This document shows positions 45,780-54,559 of a DNA stretch of 64,000 bases, piece by piece. The notes under the pieces are model-generated. The model did not search any database. It was not told the origin of the DNA and saw only the letters and a program-made list of their open reading frames with translations. Within the stretch, counting starts at the first letter, position 1. The number at the start of each line of letters is the position of its first letter. This DNA is from CAYVTD01 sp964454445 (GTDB lineage Bacteria > Bacteroidota > Ignavibacteria > Kapaibacteriales > UBA2268), in NCBI GenBank assembly GCA_964454445.1, contig CAYVTD010000003.1:49366-113365 (forward strand), read 5' to 3'. Position numbers and translations under genes: made by a program.

Positions 45780-46163
45780 ATGAGCCAAGAAGCAAAAATA
45801 ATATGTATTGTTGAGGATAATAAATCTATTAATAAATTATATTCAACTCTTTTAAAAAAAGCTGGATATTTACCTGAAGCTTTTTTTGATGGTAAAACAG
45901 CTTATGAATGGCTGAAAAACAACAATGCTGCCTGCCTCGTGTTGGATATGCTTTTGCCCGATATGAATGGTCCAGATTTATTGAATTTGATTAGAGAGCT
46001 GCCTAATTGTAAAAATGTGCCTGCCATAGCTGTTACAGGTTTCGCCCTTGGGAAAGACAAAGAACAGTTTCTTAATCTTGGATTCGATTTTTACATGCCT
46101 AAGCCAATTAATACTGCAAGTTTTGTAAGTCAGGTCAAAGAAGTTATTGCCAATAAAAAATGA
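45780..46163 (+). CDS. single-domain CheY-like response regulator
   Basis: A 127-residue receiver domain without an output domain. The acidic pair is E12-D13, the phospho-acceptor is D56 in CLVLDMLLPDMNG, the switch Thr is T86 in AVTGFA, and the conserved Lys is K108 in YMPKPI. All residues needed for phosphorylation are present. The next gene, 30 bases on, encodes a CHASE-PAS kinase-like protein, so the two are probably co-expressed. With flagellar C-ring genes in the same window it could in principle be a motor CheY, but position favours pairing with the kinase-like protein. Confidence 0.92.
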   Translation: MSQEAKIICIVEDNKSINKLYSTLLKKAGYLPEAFFDGKTAYEWLKNNNAACLVLDMLLPDMNGPDLLNLIRELPNCKNVPAIAVTGFALGKDKEQFLNLGFDFYMPKPINTASFVSQVKEVIANKK

Positions 46164-46192
46164 TAATAATAAATAGTAATTAAAGAAAAAAA

Positions 46193-48397
46193 ATGCGAAG
46201 CAACCAGAAACAAGCCGAACCGGTCTCTTATGAATTAATTTTGCAGGAAGCTTCTCGCCAGAAAGGCAGAGTTTTCTCATTATCAAAGACTTACCCAGCA
46301 TTTATTGTTCTTGTACTTGCTATTGCGATTAGCTTTTTGATGCAGTATCTTGCTAGCTTATATGTGGCAAACGACAATCAAAATGCTTTCGACAAGGCAG
46401 TCAACTCTGTTATGAACCGGCTTGACCTTAAATATCAGGAGAATTTGCAAATAATCAAATCGATGCAAGGTCTTTACAAAACCCGCAACAATAACATTGC
46501 CTATCAAGTCTTTGACCTTTATGGCTCGGTGCCTGCAAATGCTTATGAATCTATTATTAGCATTTGTTATGTTCCTAAAGTGGAAGATAAAGATCTCGGA
46601 GAGTTTATTTACCTGGCTTATGCACAAGTCTGGGGTTTTAAAATTATCCCACCCGGCAAACGAGATGTTTATTACCCTATTTATTACATCGTTCCATTTA
46701 ATAAAACCAACGAATATCGGAGTGGATTTGATTTTGGTACTAGCCCGGACGTCCTCCAGGCAATGCTCAAAGCACGTGATAGCAATAGGATAATGGCTTC
46801 GCCTGTGATGAACCTTAGACCCGATACTTTGGGTTTTTATCTTGTTGCTCCGACTTATTATGACGATAGCACTGGAAAGCCTCTCGACAATTTCCGGAGG
46901 AAGCAGTTTTTTAATGGAGTGTTATTGCTCGAAATCGATGTTGGATATTTTTTCAAGGAAGCTCTTGCAACAAAAGCCCCAACCGATTCGACTATTGCTT
47001 TTAAATGTGTTTCTGAGGACAAGGGCTATCGCCGCGATGTCTATTTGACAGAGAATGCTTCTTTGATGAAAGAAGATTATGAGCATATAGCCGAGACAAG
47101 GACATTCGATATTGCTGATAGAACTTTCTATGTCGAATTTAAAACAATTCCAAAATTTGCGGGTGCATTTAAAGAGATTTTGCCTTGGCTTGCATTGATT
47201 ATTTCATTACTGCTTGGCTTGGTTTTATTTTTCTTGGTTTTGTCCATTAGTACCAGCCGGGCAAGAGCTTTAGACCTTGCCGAAAGGATGACACGTTCTC
47301 AACGAAGGATTGTCGAATCTTCGCAAGACATTATTGCTGTATTGTCGTTCGATGGTGTATGGCGTTCAATGAACCCCGCAAGTGAAGCAATTTTTGGTTT
47401 GAAACCTAGCGAATTGATAGATTCAAATATTGAAAAATTATTCTTTGATGATAGCGAAAAAGAGAGATTCTTCAAGATTGTTCAAACAAGTGCCGAAGAG
47501 GTAACTGAAAGAATCGATATAAAAATGCTTAATAATAAACCAGAACTTGTTTGGGTGAACTGGAGCTTGACATTATCCAATACTGATAAAAACATTTATT
47601 GTATAGGTCGAGATGTTACTCTTGCAAGATTAGCTGAAGAACAAGCAAAAATAAGAAGCAAGCAAATCCTTCTTGCCGAGCAGTATGCACGCGAAGGTAG
47701 CGAATCAAAATCTTTATTTATGACAAAATTAAGCCACCAGTTGCGTAATGCCTTAACTTCCATATTAGGTTACTTGCAGTTGCTTTCAAATGGCATATAT
47801 GAAGATCAAGAGGAACACGATTCCTTTGTTGCTCTTGCCGAAGAAAACTCAGAAGAACTGTTTACTTATGTTTCCGATATGGTCGAGGTTGCTCTTGCCG
47901 ACAAGGAAGGCAGTTTCGAAAGTATGAGAAATGTGCTTTTAGCCGACACTGTCTATGATGCAAAGAATAATATGATGAGCCAGGTCGAGGACGGTAGGGA
48001 ATTGGAAGTAACTTTCCTCGAAGGTAAAGACACACAGGCAATTGCCGACAAAAAGCATCTTACCGAAGCTCTGCAACTGATTTTCACTGCTTTAACTGAA
48101 ACGAAGGAAAAGAGCGTTTTGCAAATAAATGCTGTTGAGAATAAATATGAAGGCGCTTTGGAAATACAAGTGTTATCGGAAAGTAATTCTCTTGTTGCAG
48201 AAATGATTGATGTTTACAAGAAGGAATCCTCTAACTTGATTGAGGCTATAAAGAACGATAAAAACGATATTATTTTGAACTTTGCCCGCGCTTCATCAAG
48301 CTTTAAAATGCTAAATGGTTCGATGACTGTTGATACCTTTGGTGCGCAAGATGGCAACTTGGTGCAAATTAGCATGCCGCTTACTAAAACTACATAA
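46193..48397 (+). CDS. CHASE-PAS sensor kinase-like protein with degraded ATPase domain
   Basis: A 734-residue membrane sensor. Two membrane helices (about 38-60 and 325-352) flank an extracytoplasmic CHASE-type domain (GKRDVYYPIYYIVPFNKTNEY, GFDFGTSPDVLQAMLKARD, LGFYLVAPTYYDD). A PAS domain follows (about 370-480). The dimerisation helix has a proper H-box, FMTKLSHQLRNALTSILGY, with H515. The last ~170 residues occupy the place of the HATPase domain but lack the N-box Asn and the G1 and G2 glycine boxes (the G1 position reads SESNSLV); only the terminal VQISMPLT strand is alike. It probably cannot phosphorylate itself, and may dimerise with another kinase or pass phosphate on. Confidence 0.85.
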   Translation: MRSNQKQAEPVSYELILQEASRQKGRVFSLSKTYPAFIVLVLAIAISFLMQYLASLYVANDNQNAFDKAVNSVMNRLDLKYQENLQIIKSMQGLYKTRNNNIAYQVFDLYGSVPANAYESIISICYVPKVEDKDLGEFIYLAYAQVWGFKIIPPGKRDVYYPIYYIVPFNKTNEYRSGFDFGTSPDVLQAMLKARDSNRIMASPVMNLRPDTLGFYLVAPTYYDDSTGKPLDNFRRKQFFNGVLLLEIDVGYFFKEALATKAPTDSTIAFKCVSEDKGYRRDVYLTENASLMKEDYEHIAETRTFDIADRTFYVEFKTIPKFAGAFKEILPWLALIISLLLGLVLFFLVLSISTSRARALDLAERMTRSQRRIVESSQDIIAVLSFDGVWRSMNPASEAIFGLKPSELIDSNIEKLFFDDSEKERFFKIVQTSAEEVTERIDIKMLNNKPELVWVNWSLTLSNTDKNIYCIGRDVTLARLAEEQAKIRSKQILLAEQYAREGSESKSLFMTKLSHQLRNALTSILGYLQLLSNGIYEDQEEHDSFVALAEENSEELFTYVSDMVEVALADKEGSFESMRNVLLADTVYDAKNNMMSQVEDGRELEVTFLEGKDTQAIADKKHLTEALQLIFTALTETKEKSVLQINAVENKYEGALEIQVLSESNSLVAEMIDVYKKESSNLIEAIKNDKNDIILNFARASSSFKMLNGSMTVDTFGAQDGNLVQISMPLTKTT

Positions 48398-48403
48398 TGA
48401 CTA

Positions 48404-49534
48404 ATGAGGATTAGCAAGCCAACACTTATTCTTGACGAAGAGCAAGCCAAGTCGAATATAAAAAAAATGGCTGATAAAGCCAAAAAGCACAATTTGCGTT
48501 TTCGCCCTCATTTCAAGACTCACCAATCAGCAGATATTGGAGAATGGTTTAAAGCTGCCGGAGTAAACTCGATAACAGTATCGTCTGTTTCGATGGCTTG
48601 CTATTTTGCTAAATACGGCTGGCAAGATATAACAATAGCGTTTCCATATAATCCATTGGAATTTAATGAAATTGATGAACTTGCTTCTCGAGGTGTAAAA
48701 CTCAATGTTTTAATCGAGAATCAGGAAAGTATCGATTTCATCAATAAAGATTCCAATGCTTTTTTAGGTGCATATATAAAAATTGATACAGGTAATTGCC
48801 GTACAGGTGTCCCCGCCGATGACATTCATTCAATAAAAAAACTTGTTGATTCTATTAATACTTCAAAAAAAATCGATTTTAAAGGTTTTTTAACTCATTC
48901 TGGACATACTTATAATGCAGCTAATAAAAGCGAGATAATCGAGATACACAAAGCTTCTCTAAATCAAATGTATTATTTAAAAGAGAGATTTGGTGGAGGA
49001 ATTTCGATTGGGGATACTCCTTCTTGTTCGATTGCCGAGGAATTTTCAGGAGTAAACGAAATCCGGCCAGGAAATTTCGTTTTTTATGATTTAATGCAAT
49101 ATCAACTTGGCTCTTGCTCATTGAACAAAATTGCCGTTGTTGTTGCCTGCCCAATTGTCGCAAAGCATACAGAGAGAAGCGAAATTGTTGTTTATGGCGG
49201 AGCGATTCATTTTTCAAAGGAATATATTTTTATTAATGGTATAAAGATATACGGACAGCCAGTTTGGTTTAATGCTGAAAAATCTTTCTCCGCTGATTAT
49301 GGCAGTCGATCATTTGATTTTAGTATAGGGGAAAAGATGAGTATTATCGAATCGTCTTATTTAAAATATTTATCGCAGGAGCACGGTATTATCAAAGCAA
49401 GCGAAGAGTATTTTAATAGAGCGAAAATTGGCGAGCTAGCTTATATTGTTCCTGTTCATTCTTGCCTGACGGCTAATCTTTTGAAAGAATATATGCTTAG
49501 CGATGGTCGAACTGTGAAAATGATGAATCTATAA
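48404..49534 (+). CDS. DSD1/D-threonine-aldolase-like PLP enzyme
   Basis: A 376-residue fold-type III PLP protein of the alanine-racemase-N / D-serine dehydratase-like family. The PLP Lys is K38 in RFRPHFKTHQSADIG, which is diagnostic for this family. Other conserved pieces are GAYIKIDTGNCRTGV and LTHSGHTYNA. The C-terminal metal-binding end has VPVHSCLTANLL, where His and Cys could bind a divalent metal as in D-threonine aldolase. Substrate (D-threonine, D-serine or another D-beta-hydroxy amino acid) is not fixed by sequence. It starts six bases after the kinase-like gene and is likely in the same transcript. Confidence 0.85.
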   Translation: MRISKPTLILDEEQAKSNIKKMADKAKKHNLRFRPHFKTHQSADIGEWFKAAGVNSITVSSVSMACYFAKYGWQDITIAFPYNPLEFNEIDELASRGVKLNVLIENQESIDFINKDSNAFLGAYIKIDTGNCRTGVPADDIHSIKKLVDSINTSKKIDFKGFLTHSGHTYNAANKSEIIEIHKASLNQMYYLKERFGGGISIGDTPSCSIAEEFSGVNEIRPGNFVFYDLMQYQLGSCSLNKIAVVVACPIVAKHTERSEIVVYGGAIHFSKEYIFINGIKIYGQPVWFNAEKSFSADYGSRSFDFSIGEKMSIIESSYLKYLSQEHGIIKASEEYFNRAKIGELAYIVPVHSCLTANLLKEYMLSDGRTVKMMNL

Positions 49535-49554
49535 ATTTTTTTAAGGTAAATGAA

Positions 49555-50625
49555 ATGAAAAACATTAGTATCTTAATAGTTCCTTTAACAATTATTTTTT
49601 TCTTTTCAAAGCCAATGTTTTCTGAAGACAGGCAATATGGATTTACAGCATATAAAGTATATGACAAAGATGGAAAAGAGCAAGATTTCGCAAAAGTGCT
49701 TGACAAGGCAATGGATGCAGATATTGTCTTTTTTGGTGAATTGCATAACAATGTAATTGCCCATTGGCTTGAACTCGAGCTTGCTAAAGGTATGTTTTTT
49801 AAAAAGAAGGAAGGCAAATCACTTGTCATTGGCGCCGAGATGTTCGAATCTGACGACCAACTGGTTTTAGACGAGTATTTACAAGGAAAGATCCCAGAAA
49901 AGAATTTCGAGCAGGAAGCGAAGCTATGGAATAATTACAAAACTGATTACAAGCCATTGCTAACTTTTGCTTTTGAAAACAAACTTCCATATATAGCAAC
50001 AAATGCTCCCCGCCGATATGCAGCATTGGTTAATAATTCCGGATTTGATGGTTTAAATGATCTAAGCGATGTTGCTAAATCATTCATAGCACCTCTTCCT
50101 ATAGATGTCGATTTGGAATTGCCTTGCTACAAGAAAATGGAAGAAATGATGGGTGGACATTCACCAATGGTAAAAAAGACCATTGATACAAGTAACCTGA
50201 AAACTGTTAGTCCAACACAAGTCGGCGAAGCAGGCGAGAAAATTGCTTTTAAAGATAGTATAGGTTCTTTAAAAGAAATGGCTACTAAACAAGCAATGCC
50301 CAAGATGCCTGTTCAACTTGAGCCAGGAAAAATGAATAACAAGATGCAGAATTTCAAGCAAGCTCAGGCGATAAAAGATGCAACGATGGCACATTTTATT
50401 ATTAAGAACTTGCCATCAAACGGAATTTTCCTTCATCTAAACGGGGCATACCATTCTGATAATTACGAAGGGATTGTTTGGTTTATTAAAAAAGCTAAAC
50501 CACAGAAAAAGATTTTAACAATAACGACAATAGAAAAGGACAATATTGACGAGATAAGCGACGAGGATATGAAAAAAGCGGATTACATTATCATTGTGCC
50601 TTCGTCGATGAATGGCTCGTATTGA
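49555..50625 (+). CDS. ChaN-like haem-binding family secreted protein
   Basis: A 356-residue protein of the ChaN / PF04187 family, in which members bind haem at the cell envelope. A signal peptide ends near PMFSE (residue ~24); unlike classic ChaN there is no lipobox Cys. Family motifs include the E62-x-H64 pair in DIVFFGELHNNVIAHWLE, VIGAEMFESDDQLVLDEYL, and LPYIATNAPRRYAALV. Near the end, NGIFLHLNGAYHSDNYEGI supplies a further conserved His. An insertion rich in Met and Lys (about 200-270) precedes it. It follows the PLP enzyme by 20 bases. Haem binding is expected from the family, not shown here. Confidence 0.82.
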   Translation: MKNISILIVPLTIIFFFSKPMFSEDRQYGFTAYKVYDKDGKEQDFAKVLDKAMDADIVFFGELHNNVIAHWLELELAKGMFFKKKEGKSLVIGAEMFESDDQLVLDEYLQGKIPEKNFEQEAKLWNNYKTDYKPLLTFAFENKLPYIATNAPRRYAALVNNSGFDGLNDLSDVAKSFIAPLPIDVDLELPCYKKMEEMMGGHSPMVKKTIDTSNLKTVSPTQVGEAGEKIAFKDSIGSLKEMATKQAMPKMPVQLEPGKMNNKMQNFKQAQAIKDATMAHFIIKNLPSNGIFLHLNGAYHSDNYEGIVWFIKKAKPQKKILTITTIEKDNIDEISDEDMKKADYIIIVPSSMNGSY

Positions 50626-50659
50626 TTATTTAAGATTTAAATCATAGAATAGCAATAGT

Positions 50660-52204
50660 TTAGTCAATTATTCGAATATCCACCCGTCTGTTTTTTTGAA
50701 GAAACGAAGAAATTTGTTCACTTTTTCCTTTCGCTTCAATTTTGATCTTTTCGGGATCAATGCCACTATCAGTAAGTATCGATTTGACTGCCTCAGCACG
50801 TAAGCGGGAGAGTTCGAGATTATATTCGTCAGTGCCACGGATATCGGCAAAGCCACTAATTAGAAGATTGCCATTACTTCTAGCTGATAAATACTGTTTG
50901 GCTGTAATTTGTAATAAATTAATATCTTTGTTAGACAATTCATAGCTCGCAGTGTTGAAAAAAACAGAGAGAAAGCTTAGATTTTCAACTTTTGTATCAA
51001 AAATAACATCTGTATATATATATATGGTTTTTTCTAATTTTTTTGATGAGATAGCTTTTTTTTCGGAAAACATTCCTCCACTCTCAGCGGAAAAAACAGC
51101 TTCCTGGCCATTTGGAACGATAAATGTAAAAAGCCCGTTACGCTTGTTAACTTCAATCTTTTGGTCATAACCATCAGAAAAACTAATGTTGATTGTAGCA
51201 TTATTATTGTAAGAAGTGTCGTTATTATTAACTACGATAATTTTGCCGCTTACAATGGTATATGGCAAAGGACGTGCATTTTCTCGCAAGCAAACGAGAT
51301 AAATCCCTGGCAATCTGGAAATTGTATCTGAAGAAACAATATAAGCCGAATCGCCTGTTAAATTTAAATAAATGCTCGAATCATCGAATTCTGTATTGAT
51401 ATCATTGCCTAATTTTTCTGGTTTGCTCCAATTAGTCCAAGTGCTATCCAAACGTCTTGAAAAATATAGATCGAGATTACCACTAGCGCAATCGCTTGCA
51501 AAATAAAGAGTTTTGCCGTCGTAAGCCAAAAAGGGAGAAACTTGTCGGGCTTTGTTGTTGATTATGTTGCCAAGATTTTTTGGCTCGGAATAGTGGTTGT
51601 TGTTTATTTTAGTCGAAACGTAGAGGTCAAGCCCACCATAACTGTCATTTCTTTCGAGTGCAGTTATTAAATAGCGAGAATCGGCAGATAAATTGCCGAA
51701 GAAATTACCTGATTTGTTATAGAAACTGTCAATGTTAATCAATTCGTCGAAAGTCCAATCAGTTTTACTTGTTCCTGATGGGTGAGATGTGCCTGTTCTT
51801 GTCTTAAGAGTAAAAAATGAACCACCATGTCGGGAAGAATAAAACAGTGCCGAATTGCCGCAAGGTGATATTGAAAAAAGAACATCGGATTCGGCGGAAT
51901 TTATTGGCAGACCTGCATTTTCAGCTTCGATCCAAGTGCCAAGAGGCGATTTTGTTGAAAACCAAACATCGTCTTCGTCTTTTAATCCGTTGAGATTGTT
52001 CGGATGCCATTTCCTATCGAAAAAAAGGATTGAACCATCGGGGCTAATCACTGGAGTAACAATGTTTTGATAACGATTGACTGTGTTTGGCAAGCGAATT
52101 TTGCATTGATTCTCCTTATCTGTGGCAGTTAAGCGTAAAGATGAAAATAAAATTATTAAAAATATAAATAATAAATTTTTTGGCATTATTTTTATAAAAT
52201 CCAT
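50660..52204 (-). CDS. PD40-propeller OmpA-family protein
   Basis: A 514-residue envelope protein. A signal peptide starts at the first Met or, six codons on, at MPKNLLFIF (52186). Several WD40-like PD40 motifs (about 60-310) occur, such as VISPDGSILFFDRKW, FLAYDGKTLYFASD and LFSISPCGNSALFYSS, expected to form a beta-propeller. A beta-rich carboxypeptidase-like spacer follows. The last ~110 residues form an OmpA domain (LLISGFADIRGTDEYNLEL, RLRAEAVKSIL, KNRRVDIRI) that should bind peptidoglycan. Proteins of this layout are frequent in FCB bacteria, some in type IX secretion. It is divergent from the DUF302 gene and convergent to the ChaN-like gene. Confidence 0.86.
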   Translation of the reverse strand: MDFIKIMPKNLLFIFLIILFSSLRLTATDKENQCKIRLPNTVNRYQNIVTPVISPDGSILFFDRKWHPNNLNGLKDEDDVWFSTKSPLGTWIEAENAGLPINSAESDVLFSISPCGNSALFYSSRHGGSFFTLKTRTGTSHPSGTSKTDWTFDELINIDSFYNKSGNFFGNLSADSRYLITALERNDSYGGLDLYVSTKINNNHYSEPKNLGNIINNKARQVSPFLAYDGKTLYFASDCASGNLDLYFSRRLDSTWTNWSKPEKLGNDINTEFDDSSIYLNLTGDSAYIVSSDTISRLPGIYLVCLRENARPLPYTIVSGKIIVVNNNDTSYNNNATINISFSDGYDQKIEVNKRNGLFTFIVPNGQEAVFSAESGGMFSEKKAISSKKLEKTIYIYTDVIFDTKVENLSFLSVFFNTASYELSNKDINLLQITAKQYLSARSNGNLLISGFADIRGTDEYNLELSRLRAEAVKSILTDSGIDPEKIKIEAKGKSEQISSFLQKNRRVDIRIID

Positions 52205-52362
52205 TAATTATTTAACATTATAAAGACTAAAAACAGAAAGAAAAATTTTAGAAAAATGGGCTTATTTCTATTTTGATGTAATCCAAAAAATGAGTTTTTA
52301 AAATGAAAAGAGGGTTAAATCGACTTAAGTAAGAATATTTATTTATTTTTTGGAGATTTATT

Positions 52363-52752
52363 ATGAGTGTATATTATTTCAACAAAAAACTCGATACAAG
52401 CTTCGATGATGCAATAAAACAAATTACAGAACAACTTAAGCAACGTGGTTTTGGTATTTTAACGGAAATAGATGTAAAGCAAACATTTAAAATGAAACTT
52501 GATGTTGAATTTCGCAATTACCGAATCCTCGGCGCTTGCAATCCCAACTTTGCGTTTAAGGCATTTACAGCAGAAGATAAGATTGGCACAATGTTGCCCT
52601 GCAATGTGATAGTCCAGGAACTCGAAGATGGGAAAATAGAGGTTGCTGCAATAGACCCGATTGAGTCGATGAAGGCAGTGGAGAATGAGACGCTTGGCAA
52701 GGTGGCTTCTGAAGTTCGTGAGTTACTTAAAGCAAGCATCGAGAGTTTATAA
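52363..52752 (+). CDS. DUF302 family protein
   Basis: A 129-residue cytoplasmic protein made of one DUF302 domain, an alpha/beta fold of unknown biochemical role. The key segments are DDAIKQITEQLKQRGFGILTEIDVKQTFKMKL, RILGACNPNFAFKAFTAED, and LPCNVIVQELEDGKIEVAAIDP, all hallmarks of the family. A GGAG lies ahead of the start. It begins 158 bases from the divergent PD40 gene and ends six bases before the wlbA-type gene, so it probably shares a transcript with the sugar genes. Confidence 0.9.
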   Translation: MSVYYFNKKLDTSFDDAIKQITEQLKQRGFGILTEIDVKQTFKMKLDVEFRNYRILGACNPNFAFKAFTAEDKIGTMLPCNVIVQELEDGKIEVAAIDPIESMKAVENETLGKVASEVRELLKASIESL

Positions 52753-52758
52753 GAGTTT

Positions 52759-53691
52759 ATGGAAGCAGATAAAAAGAATTTTGCATTAACAGGCGCTGCC
52801 GGTTATATCGCTCCTCGCCATTTGCAAGCAATAAAGGAGAATGGATGTCGCCTTGTAGCGGCTGTGGATCCTCACGATTCAGTAGGAGTGTTAGATAGAT
52901 ATTTCCCGGATTGTTCGTTTTTTACTGAAATTGAGCGTTTCGACAGGCATTTGGAAAAAATGCGCCGCTATCAACAGCAAGATAAAATAGACTATCTTAG
53001 CATTTGCTCGCCAAATTATCTTCACGATGCTCACATACGGCTGGCTCTAAGGCTTGGTGCCGACGCTATTTGCGAAAAACCGCTCGTGCTAAAGCCATCG
53101 AATATTGATGCTCTAGAAGAATTACAACAGGATACAGGCAAGAAAATTTATAATGTCTTGCAACTGCGTGTACATCCAGCTATTTTGGATTTGAAAAAAG
53201 AAATAGAAAGCAAGCCAAGAGACAAGAAATATAATATAAATCTCAAATATATTACTTCTCGTGGACCTTGGTATCGTTATTCTTGGAAAGGCAATGAAGA
53301 GCGTTCCGGAGGAATAGCAAGCAACATCGGTATTCATTTTTTCGATATGCTTATATGGATTTTCGGAGCAGTGCAGAATTATAAGGTTTTTGTAAAAGAA
53401 CCGGACAAGATGAGCGGTTTTATCGAACTCGAAAATGCAAATGTTAGTTGGTTCCTCTCTATTGACAGTCGAGATTTGCCGCAATCGGCAATAGATAAAA
53501 AAATGACAACTTACAGATCAATCACTTATGATGATAAAGAAATAGAGTTTACCGGCGGTTTTACTGATTTGCATACATTGGTTTATCAAGATATATTATC
53601 TGGGGGTGGCTTTGGTTTGGAAGCCGCTCGCCCGTCTATCGAGCTCGTCTATGGTATTCGCAATGCAAAAATTAGCGTTTCTAAACTTTGA
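52759..53691 (+). CDS. wlbA: UDP-GlcNAcA 3-dehydrogenase (WlbA/WbpB type)
   Basis: A 310-residue Gfo/Idh/MocA oxidoreductase. The NAD site is FALTGAAGYIAPRHLQAI and the catalytic EKP is E106-K107-P108 in ADAICEKPLVLKP. The sequence FDRHLEKM, SICSPNYLHDAHIRLALR and YNVLQLRVHPAI is characteristic of WlbA/WbpB, which oxidises the 3-OH of UDP-N-acetylglucosaminuronate. In the known pathway the next enzymes are an aminotransferase (WbpE) and an acetyltransferase (WbpD/WlbB). The second is the next gene; the first is not in the window. The product is used in LPS or other glycans. Confidence 0.85.
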   Translation: MEADKKNFALTGAAGYIAPRHLQAIKENGCRLVAAVDPHDSVGVLDRYFPDCSFFTEIERFDRHLEKMRRYQQQDKIDYLSICSPNYLHDAHIRLALRLGADAICEKPLVLKPSNIDALEELQQDTGKKIYNVLQLRVHPAILDLKKEIESKPRDKKYNINLKYITSRGPWYRYSWKGNEERSGGIASNIGIHFFDMLIWIFGAVQNYKVFVKEPDKMSGFIELENANVSWFLSIDSRDLPQSAIDKKMTTYRSITYDDKEIEFTGGFTDLHTLVYQDILSGGGFGLEAARPSIELVYGIRNAKISVSKL

Positions 53692-53743
53692 AATTGATAT
53701 TGCTATTATTATAAATCATTTTTTCTAATAAATTGGAAAATTA

Positions 53744-54319
53744 ATGAATTATTTTGTTCACGAGTCTTCTTATGTTGATGATGGATGCCATATAGGTGAA
53801 GGAACAAAAATATGGCATTTTTGTCATATCCAATCTGGCTCGAGTATTGGAAAAAACTGCTCGCTTGGTCAGAACGTCAATGTTGGTAATAATGTAAAAA
53901 TTGGCAATTTCTGCAAAATTCAGAATAATGTGTCAATCTACGAAGGCGTGGAACTCGAGGATTATGTCTTCTGTGGTCCTTCGATGGTTTTCACGAATAT
54001 TCTCAATCCACGTTGTAAATATCCACAACGAGGCGCGGAGTTTTACGCTAAAACACTTGTAAAAACGGGGGCATCTATTGGTGCAAATGCTACAATAGTA
54101 TGTGGCACAACTGTAGGCAAGCATGCCTTTGTTGCAGCCGGTGCGGTAGTTACCAAAGACGTGCCTGATTTTGCACTTGTTGCAGGCGTGCCCACTAAAA
54201 CAATTGGTTGGTATAGCGAAGCAGGGAATCGCCTTGTTTTCGACGAAAACGGAAAAGCATATTGCAATAAATCCGGAAAAACATATTTGCTTAAGGATAA
54301 TAATTGTATGGAAATATAA
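53744..54319 (+). CDS. wlbB: UDP-3-amino-sugar N-acetyltransferase (WlbB/WbpD type)
   Basis: A 191-residue left-handed beta-helix acyltransferase built from hexapeptide repeats (VDDGCHIGEGTKIWHFCHI, IGKNCSLGQNVNVGNNVKIGNF). It closely follows the WlbB/WbpD form: VFCGPSMVFTNILNPRCKYP, GTTVGKHAFVAAGAVVTKDVPDFALVAGVP, then a short tail with IGWYSEAGNRL. It acetylates the 3-amino group of UDP-2-acetamido-3-amino-glucuronate. It lies 52 bases after wlbA and forms the final step of the pair. It probably feeds a surface polysaccharide made elsewhere, since no glycosyltransferase is in the window. Confidence 0.87.
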   Translation: MNYFVHESSYVDDGCHIGEGTKIWHFCHIQSGSSIGKNCSLGQNVNVGNNVKIGNFCKIQNNVSIYEGVELEDYVFCGPSMVFTNILNPRCKYPQRGAEFYAKTLVKTGASIGANATIVCGTTVGKHAFVAAGAVVTKDVPDFALVAGVPTKTIGWYSEAGNRLVFDENGKAYCNKSGKTYLLKDNNCMEI

Positions 54320-54335
54320 ATGTTTTTTAAATACC

Positions 54336-54360
54336 TTCCGAAGGTTTGAAACCTTCGGAA
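54336..54360. repeat. 25-base palindrome after wlbB, possible terminator
   Basis: TTCCGAAGGTTT, one base, then AAACCTTCGGAA forms a 12-base-pair inverted repeat followed by AGTTTT. It lies 17 bases after the wlbB stop codon and may end that transcript. Palindromes of this sort are also common interspersed repeats in FCB genomes, so it may be a repeat used as terminator. Confidence 0.6.
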
Positions 54361-54559
54361 AGTTTTAGGCTGGTTGAAAGTAAAGAATAATTTCAATAGT
54401 ATTTTTTTCAAACAATAATTAAATAACTATAAAACAATGAATAAGCAACAAATTATTAATAATCATCTTCAAATATTTGTTAAAAAGAATGATTTTTGCT
54501 ATCTTAGCAATTTAATATGCAATTAATAATAAATATAAATAGTAAGAACGGAGAACAAA

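Noticed and set aside
54336..54360. Operator for the E2 gene
   Set aside because: The palindrome is 200 bases from the E2 start, right after wlbB, and fits better a terminator or interspersed repeat.
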